From assembly GCA_020846955.1 (NCBI GenBank), contig JADLCZ010000077.1, positions 1 through 8,085 on the forward strand: a DNA stretch of 8,085 nucleotides, written 5' to 3'. Under the pieces are notes generated by a model. That model had not been told where the DNA came from and did no database searches. It was given only the letters and a program-made list of their open reading frames with translations. Position 1 is the first letter of the stretch, and the number at the start of each line of letters is the position of its first letter. Origin of the DNA: Candidatus Nomurabacteria bacterium (GTDB taxonomy: Bacteria > Patescibacteriota > Minisyncoccia > Phycocordibacterales > UBA9973). Positions 1 through 5,353 of the stretch are shown piece after piece. Both the position numbers and the translations under genes were made by a program.

Positions 1-87
1 AAAGGAGTTCTTTCTTTTACCCAGTAATATTTTCCCATCTTTGAAAACCATAGCCCCTACCCCAACTTTTACATGTGGTGTTTCCAT
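1..87 (-). CDS. NUDIX hydrolase, N-terminal fragment (cut by window edge)
   Basis: Only the first 29 codons are present; the frame is open to the window edge. The peptide begins METPHVKVGVGAMVFKDGKI and continues LLGKRKNSF. This is the usual first beta-strand and 'GK(V/I)LLGKRK' segment that precedes the NUDIX box in MutT-like NTP or nucleoside-diphosphate hydrolases. The NUDIX box itself (GX5EX7REUXEEXGU) would lie beyond the edge, so activity and substrate cannot be judged. The start codon is 4 nt past the stop of the HAD gene, so it is the fourth gene of the operon. It has the only clear Shine-Dalgarno sequence in the window: AAGGA at 96-100, 8 nt before the ATG. Family assignment is fairly safe; specific function is unknown. 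Confidence 0.75.
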   Translation of the reverse strand, partial: METPHVKVGVGAMVFKDGKILLGKRKNSF

Positions 88-91
88 AAAT

Positions 92-706
92 TTATTCCTT
101 ATTTTCTAATTTAATTCCTGATTCTTTAAGATAATTTTTAAAAGAATTACTGTCTGTGTAAACAAAACCATTTATTCCTAAATTTATAGCACCTTCTACA
201 TTCATCTTACCATCATCTATAAATAAAGTTTCTTCTGGGGTTGAATCAATCTTTTTCAATGTGTATAAAAATATATCTTTATTTGGTTTGATCATACCTA
301 TATCAGAAGATATAACAATCTCATTAAAAAGATCTTTGAAATTTGGGTGAACTTTATAGACCTTCCTCTCAAAAAAGGATGCGTTGGCATTGGTAAGCAA
401 AGCTATTTTATAACCCTTATTTTTCAATTGCTGGATCATATGAACTAAAACATGATCCATCTTCAGACCATTGTCAATTTCTTCCTGAATTTTTTCCTTT
501 GATAGAGTCATACCTTCATATTTGGAAAAGTACATAGCAATGTCATCTTCAGATAAATTATTTAAGTCAAATTCTTTTAGAAGATTTTGGAAATTTTTAT
601 CTACAAAGCCTTTATTTGTTCGATTTATTCTATACCAATCAGATATAACAGGACTGAGAACAACCCCAAAGCAATCAAATATAAAAGTGGTGATTTTTTT
701 ATCCAT
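92..706 (-). CDS. HAD superfamily (subfamily IA-like) hydrolase
   Basis: This is a 204-residue haloacid-dehalogenase-fold hydrolase, probably a cytosolic phosphatase acting on a small phosphorylated metabolite. Visible motifs are motif I FIFDCFGVV with nucleophile Asp11, motif II LLTN with Thr105, motif III MIKP with Lys140, and motif IV LFIDD with Asp164/Asp165. A helical cap lies between residues ~16 and ~85, as in type IA. Motif I is DCF rather than DxD, so the general acid/base Asp two residues after the nucleophile is a Phe. Dehalogenases and some phosphatase-like members also lack it. The start sits 3 nt after the SDR stop, with no clear Shine-Dalgarno, which suggests translational coupling. 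The fold assignment is strong. The substrate cannot be read from the sequence. Confidence 0.87.
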   Translation of the reverse strand: MDKKITTFIFDCFGVVLSPVISDWYRINRTNKGFVDKNFQNLLKEFDLNNLSEDDIAMYFSKYEGMTLSKEKIQEEIDNGLKMDHVLVHMIQQLKNKGYKIALLTNANASFFERKVYKVHPNFKDLFNEIVISSDIGMIKPNKDIFLYTLKKIDSTPEETLFIDDGKMNVEGAINLGINGFVYTDSNSFKNYLKESGIKLENKE

Positions 707-709
707 AAT

Positions 710-1408
710 CTAAACTATTGGTCTTTTTATTATTAATTCTTTTTCTGGTGTTTCTTGTTTTAAGTTTGAAATAATTTTTTCCGCAACATATTCTGGTTTC
801 ATAAATTGATCAATATTTTCTGGTTTATGATTTCTCCATAATTCTGTTTGTATTCCCCCTGGATATACCGCAATTACTGATATGCCTTGCTCTTTATATT
901 GAGCCTCGATTGCTTGTGTATATCCTCGGGAAGCCCACTTACTAGCAAAATATATTTTTAAATTTTTTGCTTTACTTGCATCTAGGGCTGCAGTGGAAAT
1001 TATATTTATGATTGTTCCATCTTTATTTGATTGCATTTTACCTAAAGCAGATCGTGACCCAAAAATGGTCCCAAACAAATTTACATCCATCATCTCTCTG
1101 GCTTTTTCTATATCAATATATTTGTCCTTGGGTGAGAAAGAATAAAGTAACCCGGCATTATTAACCCAAATATCTATCTTCCCAAATTTTTGCTCAGCAG
1201 AATCTGCCAGCTCCTGCATGTCTTTTTCTTTTGTTACATCTCCGACAAAAAAATCTACGCTAAGTTCATTTGCAGTTGTCTCAACTTCTTTTGTATTTTT
1301 TGCACAAATAATAACATTGGATCCTTCTTTTTTTAAAAAACTAGCCAAGACTTTCCCTAATCCTTTGCTACCTCCTGTTATTACAACTATTTTATCTTTT
1401 AGATTCAT
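710..1408 (-). CDS. Short-chain dehydrogenase/reductase (SDR)
   Basis: This is a 232-residue classical SDR, an NAD(P)-dependent oxidoreductase with a Rossmann fold. The cofactor motif TGGSKGLG is at residues 11-18 and NNAG at 83-86. The catalytic set is Asn110, Ser138, Tyr153 and Lys157 (YFASK), followed by the PGG segment at 183-185. Length is typical for the family, perhaps slightly short at the C terminus. Lys15 in the glycine motif and Cys35-Ala36-Lys37 after beta-2, with no acidic residue there, lean toward NADP(H), but this is inference. The start codon lies inside the end of the GIY-YIG gene (17-nt overlap) and the stop is 3 nt before the HAD start, so all are probably co-transcribed. 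The substrate is unknown. Confidence 0.9.
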   Translation of the reverse strand: MNLKDKIVVITGGSKGLGKVLASFLKKEGSNVIICAKNTKEVETTANELSVDFFVGDVTKEKDMQELADSAEQKFGKIDIWVNNAGLLYSFSPKDKYIDIEKAREMMDVNLFGTIFGSRSALGKMQSNKDGTIINIISTAALDASKAKNLKIYFASKWASRGYTQAIEAQYKEQGISVIAVYPGGIQTELWRNHKPENIDQFMKPEYVAEKIISNLKQETPEKELIIKRPIV

Positions 1409-1718
1409 TGGTTATTTTTTCAGTTGATGGCAATTTGTGACCAACTGGCTTCAAAATCTTATATTTATCAAGTATATACTCTTTAATGCGCTTTCGAAAC
1501 ATTCTTCTTCCTTGACTAGTTTTTAAATACCTTTCTCTTCGTTTCGCATCATTTTCATTTAAACATGCTTCATAGTAAATTAATTTCCAGGGAGCATATT
1601 TTTTGGTTGAAAAAGTTAACCCCTTATTGTGCTCCTTAAATCTACGCTTAAGATCATTAGTATATCCAAAATATAATTCATCATATTTAATGCTTTCTAA
1701 ACAATATACATAAAACAT
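1392..1718 (-). CDS. GIY-YIG domain nuclease, stand-alone
   Basis: This 108-residue protein is little more than one GIY-YIG nuclease domain, like the UPF0213/COG2827-type small proteins abundant in Patescibacteria. The GIY position reads YVY (3-5) and the YIG position YFG (16-18). These are followed by YTNDLKRRFKEHN with Arg25 and His30, the WKLIYYE strand (44-50), and the helix DAKRRERYLK whose Glu62 is the expected metal ligand. Residues 89-108 are a basic tail outside the domain. It could be a DNA-repair or structure-specific nuclease, or a selfish endonuclease; nothing in the sequence decides. It opens the minus-strand operon, overlaps the SDR gene by 17 nt, and begins 23 nt from the palindromic element at 1742-1823. 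No Shine-Dalgarno precedes it. Confidence 0.87.
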   Translation of the reverse strand: MFYVYCLESIKYDELYFGYTNDLKRRFKEHNKGLTFSTKKYAPWKLIYYEACLNENDAKRRERYLKTSQGRRMFRKRIKEYILDKYKILKPVGHKLPSTEKITNESKR

Positions 1719-1741
1719 AATATATTCGATTAACTACTAAT

Positions 1742-1823
1742 TTACCCGGATAGTAGATTTTGGCAATGCTCTGATTAAAATCAGAGCGCACTTTGTGCTT
1801 TGCCAAAACTCACTACCGGGTTA
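1742..1823 (-). repeat. Palindromic element predicted to fold as a three-way junction
   Basis: The outer arms pair ACCCGG (1744-1749) with CCGGGT (1816-1821), TAGT (1751-1754) with ACTA (1812-1815), and TTTTGGCAA (1758-1766) with TTGCCAAAA (1800-1808). One base (1750) is bulged and a 3-nt internal mismatch lies at 1755-1757/1809-1811. Two hairpins sit inside, directly abutting: a perfect 9-bp stem (1768-1776 with 1779-1787) and a 4-bp stem GCAC/GTGC (1788-1791 with 1795-1798). In minus-strand RNA two of the three internal mismatches become G-U pairs, against one in plus-strand RNA, so the minus-strand transcript folds better. The right edge includes the glyA stop codon. No T-tract follows, so it is not an ordinary terminator. 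Function is unknown; it may be a processed RNA element, a REP/MITE-like repeat or a nuclease target. Confidence 0.8.
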
Positions 1824-3071
1824 CACAAAACTCTCAGGGATTGGGAACTTGGATGCTAAGGCTTTTATTTTTATTTTTATTTCTTCTTTCTTCTCTACAT
1901 TATCTTTATTTTTTAGAGTTTCCAAAAGTAGTTCCGCTACTTCCACACAATCAGCTTCCTTGAATCCGCGTGTAGTGATGGCTGGTGTACCAAATCGAAT
2001 TCCAGATGGATCAAGTGGTTTGCGAGTATCGCCTGCAATTGAATTCATATTGAGTGTAATACCCACTTCATCGAGCACGGTTTGTGCTTCTTTGCCAGTT
2101 ACGCCTAGTGAGCCGAAAACATCAGCAAGGATCAAATGATTGTCTGTACCCCCTCCTATCATACGAACATTGTTGTCTTTAAAAACTTTTTCCATTGCTT
2201 TGGCATTTTTCAAAATTTGTTGAGCATACTCTTGATATGCGGGAGTCATTGCTTCGCCAAATGCTACAGCCTTGGCTGCAATAGTATGCATGTGAGGGCC
2301 ACCTTGGATTCCTGGGAAGATTGCTTTGTCTATCTTCTTTGCTATTTCTTCATTCTCGCGAGTTAGAATTATTCCTCCACGTGGGCCACGAAGAGTCTTG
2401 TGTGTTGTAGATGTGATAATATCGAAGCCATCATCGAATGGATTGCGAAGTGCCTTTGCAGCGATGAGTCCTGCTATGTGCGCCATGTCGGCCATTGTGA
2501 TTGCACCAACTTCCTTTGCAATCTCGACAAATTTTTTATAATCCAGAGTTCGTGGGTAAGCCGAGAATCCTGCAATAATTAATTTTGGTTTTGCTTCTTT
2601 TGCAACGCGTAGCATATCTTCGTAATCAATCTCGCCAGTCTCGGGATCTTTCATTTTGTAAGTTACGAATTTATAAATCTTGGCAGGCAGAGTCATCGGG
2701 TGACCATGAGTAAGGTGCCCTCCATGTGATAAGTCCATACCCATCACGGTATCGCCCGGCTCAAGAAGCGCCGCATACACTGCCAAGTTCGCGGGTGCAC
2801 CAGAGTGAGGCTGAACATTGGCAAATTTACAATTAAAGAGTTTACACACACGATCGATAGCAATACGCTCCACAACATCGGTATATTCTTGCCCGCCATA
2901 ATATCTACGTCCTGGGTAGCCTTCGGAGTATTTGTTGGTCATTATTGAACCATTGGCTTCTAAAACCTCTTTCGAAACATAGTTCTCGGAAGGAATAAGC
3001 TCCAAACCATCTCGTTGTCGTATCGCCTCCCCTGCAATTGCATCAAAAACCTCTTTATCGTGTGTACTCAT
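1821..3071 (-). CDS. glyA: Serine hydroxymethyltransferase
   Basis: This 416-residue PLP enzyme converts serine and tetrahydrofolate to glycine and 5,10-methylene-THF, the one-carbon donor for thymidylate synthase. It is full length for bacterial SHMT. Visible landmarks are LIPSENYVS (25-33), YSEGYPGRRYYGG (48-60), SGAPANLAVY (90-99), HGGHLTHG (116-123), and ADMAHIAGL with the PLP-contacting Asp195 and His198. STTHKTLRGPRGG (221-233) carries the Schiff-base Lys225. The start gives the usual N terminus and no in-frame upstream ATG was chosen. The stop codon lies within the palindromic element at 1742-1823. No Shine-Dalgarno is seen upstream of the ATG, and only a weak -10-like TATTAA near 3090. 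It is functionally linked to thyA-dfrA on the other strand. Confidence 0.98.
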   Translation of the reverse strand: MSTHDKEVFDAIAGEAIRQRDGLELIPSENYVSKEVLEANGSIMTNKYSEGYPGRRYYGGQEYTDVVERIAIDRVCKLFNCKFANVQPHSGAPANLAVYAALLEPGDTVMGMDLSHGGHLTHGHPMTLPAKIYKFVTYKMKDPETGEIDYEDMLRVAKEAKPKLIIAGFSAYPRTLDYKKFVEIAKEVGAITMADMAHIAGLIAAKALRNPFDDGFDIITSTTHKTLRGPRGGIILTRENEEIAKKIDKAIFPGIQGGPHMHTIAAKAVAFGEAMTPAYQEYAQQILKNAKAMEKVFKDNNVRMIGGGTDNHLILADVFGSLGVTGKEAQTVLDEVGITLNMNSIAGDTRKPLDPSGIRFGTPAITTRGFKEADCVEVAELLLETLKNKDNVEKKEEIKIKIKALASKFPIPESFV

Positions 3072-3123
3072 ATGTATGTAAATTATTTATTAATACCCTA
3101 ATTTTAACATAGACAGAGCAAAC

Positions 3124-3147
3124 AAAAAAGGCACAGTATTGTGCCTT
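3124..3147 (-). terminator. Rho-independent terminator of the 86-aa membrane protein gene
   Basis: A perfect 8-bp stem, AAGGCACA (3128-3135) with TGTGCCTT (3140-3147), has a 4-nt loop and is followed on the minus strand by six T (3129-3124). It lies 23 nt beyond the stop at 3170 and separates this gene from glyA. Confidence 0.88.
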
Positions 3148-3169
3148 CATTGATTTAGAGTAGCTACGC

Positions 3170-3430
3170 CTAGTGGCTACTGTTGTTGTTGGTCTTCTTT
3201 TTCTTAAAAGGCCTCCAACCGAACATTAACATTACACCTACAACAATAAGCACTAATGTAAGAAAGAATTTAAATGCTGTCCAAATTCCTTCTAAAAAAT
3301 TGTTTATTATCCTGGTGTAACTTTCTGGCCCAATTAAATGCCAGAAAAACATTCCCAAAAAGAACACTACAACTATGGTTGCTAAGAACCAATTTCGGTC
3401 GTTGCAGAACCGATTCCAAAAATCTCTCAT
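3170..3430 (-). CDS. Small two-helix membrane protein, unknown function
   Basis: I do not recognise this 86-residue protein. It has an aromatic, charged N terminus (MRDFWNRFCNDRNW) and a first hydrophobic helix at about residues 14-33. A polar loop of ~16 residues follows, then a second helix at about 50-71. The tail is RPFKKKK plus a polar NNNSSH end. The positive-inside rule suggests both ends in the cytosol, but this is inference. There is no signal peptide cleavage motif and no cysteine pair. It is an independent unit: a perfect consensus promoter (3451-3479) lies 20 nt before the ATG and a hairpin terminator follows. The coding region is believable because of the flanking signals and the coherent membrane topology. 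Size and topology also resemble small holins or VirB2-like pilins, but no motif supports either. Confidence 0.75.
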   Translation of the reverse strand: MRDFWNRFCNDRNWFLATIVVVFFLGMFFWHLIGPESYTRIINNFLEGIWTAFKFFLTLVLIVVGVMLMFGWRPFKKKKTNNNSSH

Positions 3431-3450
3431 AATTATCTAATAAGACTAAT

Positions 3451-3479
3451 ATTATAGCATTTTAGTACATATATGTCAA
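3451..3479 (-). promoter_or_regulatory. Perfect-consensus sigma70 promoter for the 86-aa membrane protein gene
   Basis: On the minus strand, TTGACA (3474-3479) is followed after exactly 17 nt by TATAAT (3451-3456). An extended -10 TG lies one base upstream of the TATAAT. Transcription should begin near 3444, leaving a leader of only about 14 nt with no Shine-Dalgarno. Confidence 0.88.
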
Positions 3480-3498
3480 TATATATAAAATAGTAAAT

Positions 3499-3520
3499 AA
3501 AAAAAGGCACGTAGTGCCTT
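3499..3520 (-). terminator. Rho-independent terminator of the 99-aa membrane protein gene
   Basis: A 7-bp stem, AAGGCAC (3504-3510) with GTGCCTT (3514-3520), has a 3-nt loop and a T-run on the minus strand from the A-tract at 3499-3505. It lies 24 nt after the stop at 3545. The stem is nearly the same as the terminator at 3124-3147. Confidence 0.88.
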
Positions 3521-3544
3521 CTCTTATATTTGTGCAACCATATT

Positions 3545-3844
3545 TCAGATTGCTTTTAATGCCGCCCATATTAGAAGCCATGGGAAAAGCAAATTTGATG
3601 CGAATATTATCACCATAATAACAATAGCAATATTATCCCCCAAACCTGGTTTTGGTCCATATTTAGCTTCGTACCAAGAAGCAATTGAGGACCCCCAATT
3701 TTTTGATTTGTCTGAAATATTTTTTATAATAGATATTAAGTGAGGGAAAAACCTCTCAAAAAAACCTACACTATATCTTATAAATTTAATAAGTATAGTA
3801 AAAAAACTTACGATCGGACTGGTCTTATTAGATGAAGAACTCAT
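3545..3844 (-). CDS. Small membrane protein, unknown function
   Basis: I do not recognise this 99-residue protein. The N terminus is Ser-rich (MSSSSNKTSP), followed by a hydrophobic, partly basic stretch at about 11-40 (an amphipathic or membrane-dipping helix). A polar middle with WYEAKYGPKPGLGD (57-70) leads to one strong transmembrane helix at about 71-97 that ends almost at the C terminus. It may be tail-anchored. No known motif is visible, and it is not an obvious paralogue of the neighbouring 86-residue protein. It has its own perfect promoter (3868-3896) and terminator (3499-3520), so it forms a single-gene transcript. It is the only gene here ending in TGA, which acts as a normal stop because the terminator follows within 25 nt. 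Expression is probably strong, judging by the promoter. Confidence 0.75.
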   Translation of the reverse strand: MSSSSNKTSPIVSFFTILIKFIRYSVGFFERFFPHLISIIKNISDKSKNWGSSIASWYEAKYGPKPGLGDNIAIVIMVIIFASNLLFPWLLIWAALKAI

Positions 3845-3867
3845 GTGTGTATCTATTAGTTACTGGT

Positions 3868-3896
3868 ATTATATCACAATTATGCTTGTATGTCAA
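3868..3896 (-). promoter_or_regulatory. Perfect-consensus sigma70 promoter for the 99-aa membrane protein gene
   Basis: On the minus strand, TTGACA (3891-3896), a 17-nt spacer and TATAAT (3868-3873) match the consensus fully, with an extended -10 TG one base upstream. The expected start is near 3861, giving a leader of about 17 nt without a Shine-Dalgarno. It is divergent from the thyA promoter. Confidence 0.88.
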
Positions 3897-3914
3897 TATA
3901 AGAAAAGTGCTTAT

Positions 3915-3950
3915 TTGCAAAGCATATACGCGTCATATATAATTGATTTA
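3915..3950 (+). promoter_or_regulatory. thyA promoter predicted to give a leaderless mRNA
   Basis: A -35-like TTGCAA (3915-3920, 4 of 6 matches), a 17-nt spacer and a perfect -10 TATAAT (3938-3943) precede the ATG by only six bases. The normal distance from -10 to +1 puts the transcription start on the A of the thyA start codon at 3950. No Shine-Dalgarno could exist on such a transcript. Confidence 0.75.
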
Positions 3951-4822
3951 TGAAAGCATATTTGGACATAGTAAAAGAAGTTTTGGAGAAAGGTGAATTA
4001 GTAGAAACTCGCCAAGGGACCAAGGCATACACAATGGCCGGAGCTATCTTTGAACACGATATGAGCAAGGGCTACCCTCTCTTAACTACAAAAAAGATGC
4101 CTATGCGATTAATCGCAAGTGAACTCGAATTTTTCATCAATGGTATCACCGACAAGCAATGGCTACTCGACAACAACAACCACATCTGGGACGAATGGGC
4201 ATCTCCTATCAAGGCTCCTTATGGCCACGATGAGGCAAGCAAAAAAAAGATGCTCGAAGAGCGCGACCTTGGACCAATATATGGATTCCAATGGCGGCAC
4301 TTTGGCGCGAAATACGAAAGCTATGATACTGACTATACAGATCAGGGAGTCGATCAATTAAAAAGATTGATTGATATCTTGAAATCAAATCCTCGTGATC
4401 GCCGAATGATTGTGAATGCTTGGAACCCAATGCAATTAAATGAAATGGGGCTACCCCCATGCCACTACTGTTTCCAGATTACTACCATCAACGGCAAAGT
4501 GAATTTGCTATGGAACCAGAGATCTGTCGACACGATGCTCGGCCTCCCATTCAACATTGCAAGCTACGCATTACTCCTACACCTTATAGCCAAGGAAGCG
4601 GGACTCAAAGAAGGCAAACTTGTAGGGTTCCTTTCGGATGTACATTTATTTGAGAATCATGTTGATGGAGCAAAAGAGCAACTCACCCGCGACCCCAACA
4701 AATATCCCCTACCAAAAATAGAAACAGAAAACTGGAAATCAATTTATGCTTGGAAGTACGCAGATACCAAGCTCTCTGGCTACGAAAGTTATGATCGAAT
4801 ACCATTTGAAATAGCAATATAA
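3950..4822 (+). CDS. thyA: Thymidylate synthase (ThyA type)
   Basis: This 290-residue enzyme methylates dUMP to dTMP using methylene-THF, yielding DHF. In E. coli-like order one sees phosphate-binding Arg21, Glu58, IWDEWA with Trp80 and Trp83, GPIYGFQWR (109-117), Arg151-Arg152, and PPCHYCFQ with nucleophile Cys171. Then come QRSVD (190-194), GLPFNIASYA with Asn202, and SDVHLF with His232. It is longer than E. coli ThyA (264 aa) through insertions at about 85-105 and 120-133. The Tyr that pairs with His to hold the dUMP 3'-hydroxyl (E. coli Tyr209) is Phe234 here. The ATG at 3950 gives the standard N terminus and fits the leaderless promoter. The dfrA start is 6 nt downstream, so the two form one operon that recycles DHF. 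Confidence 0.98.
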   Translation: MKAYLDIVKEVLEKGELVETRQGTKAYTMAGAIFEHDMSKGYPLLTTKKMPMRLIASELEFFINGITDKQWLLDNNNHIWDEWASPIKAPYGHDEASKKKMLEERDLGPIYGFQWRHFGAKYESYDTDYTDQGVDQLKRLIDILKSNPRDRRMIVNAWNPMQLNEMGLPPCHYCFQITTINGKVNLLWNQRSVDTMLGLPFNIASYALLLHLIAKEAGLKEGKLVGFLSDVHLFENHVDGAKEQLTRDPNKYPLPKIETENWKSIYAWKYADTKLSGYESYDRIPFEIAI

Positions 4823-4828
4823 AATATT

Positions 4829-5341
4829 ATGATTCTCTCTTTAATTGCAGGTATTGGTAAAAACAATGAACTCGGGCTTGGTAATAAATTGCTTTGGGAT
4901 TTGTCTCGCGATATGAAGCACTTTCGTGAGACTACCTCCGGACACCCAGTGATCATGGGGCGCAAAACTTTCGAGTCTATCGGCAAGCCCCTACCCAATC
5001 GCCGTAATGTAGTTATCACTCGAGATGTATCCTATGTAAAAGAAGGTGTGGAAGTGGTACACTCACTACCCGAAGCAATTGATCTATTTAAATATGATGT
5101 AAATCCTCTTCCAAATGGTGAGGAAGTATTTGTAATTGGTGGTGCCGAAATTTACAAACAAGCCATGGACCACGCAGATAGACTCTATATCACACACGTA
5201 GACGGTATTTTTGATGCAGATGCATTCTTCCCTACTATTAGCCCCAACTTCTGGAAAGAAGTATCAAGAGAGCATTATGAGAAAGATGAAGAGAATAATC
5301 TACCCATGGATTTCGTAGTTTATGAAAAAAACAGCCTCTAG
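4829..5341 (+). CDS. folA: Dihydrofolate reductase
   Basis: This 170-residue NADPH-dependent enzyme reduces the DHF made by ThyA back to THF. Visible landmarks are the N-terminal strand MILSLIAGIGKNNELGLGNK and the active-site acid Asp28 in LSRDMKHFRETT. The cofactor loop GRKTFESIGKPLPNRRNVV spans 44-62, Gly104-Gly105 lie in VIGGAEIYKQAM, and a C-terminal strand DFVVYEK closes the fold. Length is normal. The usual Pro of the GNKLPW motif is Leu22 (GNKLLW), a position next to the substrate pocket in the E. coli enzyme. The start is 6 nt after the thyA stop without a Shine-Dalgarno, so translation is probably coupled. The TAG stop lies in and beside the loop of the terminator hairpin. This is the chromosomal housekeeping form by context, not an integron cassette. 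Confidence 0.97.
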   Translation: MILSLIAGIGKNNELGLGNKLLWDLSRDMKHFRETTSGHPVIMGRKTFESIGKPLPNRRNVVITRDVSYVKEGVEVVHSLPEAIDLFKYDVNPLPNGEEVFVIGGAEIYKQAMDHADRLYITHVDGIFDADAFFPTISPNFWKEVSREHYEKDEENNLPMDFVVYEKNSL

Positions 5342-5352
5342 GCTGTTTTTTT
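5325..5352. terminator. Bidirectional rho-independent terminator between convergent operons
   Basis: A perfect 12-bp stem, 5325-5336 with 5341-5352, has the loop TCTA. The stem base is A7 on one side and T7 on the other, so it works for the thyA-dfrA mRNA (plus) and for the MazG-like gene mRNA (minus). The dfrA stop codon (5339-5341) is in the loop and first stem pair, and the minus-strand stop is at 5354-5356. Confidence 0.92.
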
Positions 5353-5353
5353 G

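Noticed and set aside
1742..1823. Palindrome read as a tRNA or as the glyA terminator
   Set aside because: It has no T-arm GTTC motif, anticodon arm or acceptor end, and no T-run follows the last stem on the minus strand.
1795..2139. Plus-strand open frame of 114 codons opposite the glyA 3' end
   Set aside because: It is antisense to conserved glyA codons, with a low-complexity Ser/Phe-rich product typical of shadow frames.
3160..3180. Imperfect hairpin GTAGCYAC around the stop of the 86-aa gene
   Set aside because: It has one mismatch and no T-tract; the true terminator follows at 3124-3147.
3767..3782. ACACTATATCTTAT resembling an NrdR box
   Set aside because: It lies inside a coding region as a single copy, away from any promoter; NrdR sites normally come as pairs at promoters.
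3880..4068. Minus-strand open frame of 62 codons over the start of thyA
   Set aside because: It lies antisense to a certain gene, has no promoter or family motif, and covers the thyA promoter.
4163..4460. Minus-strand open frames within thyA
   Set aside because: These are overlapping shadows of the ThyA active-site coding region without independent support.
4818..4831. TATAAA five bases before the dfrA ATG as a third leaderless promoter
   Set aside because: No -35-like hexamer lies at 16-18 nt spacing, and the bases belong to the thyA stop region in an AT-rich gap; coupling explains dfrA better.
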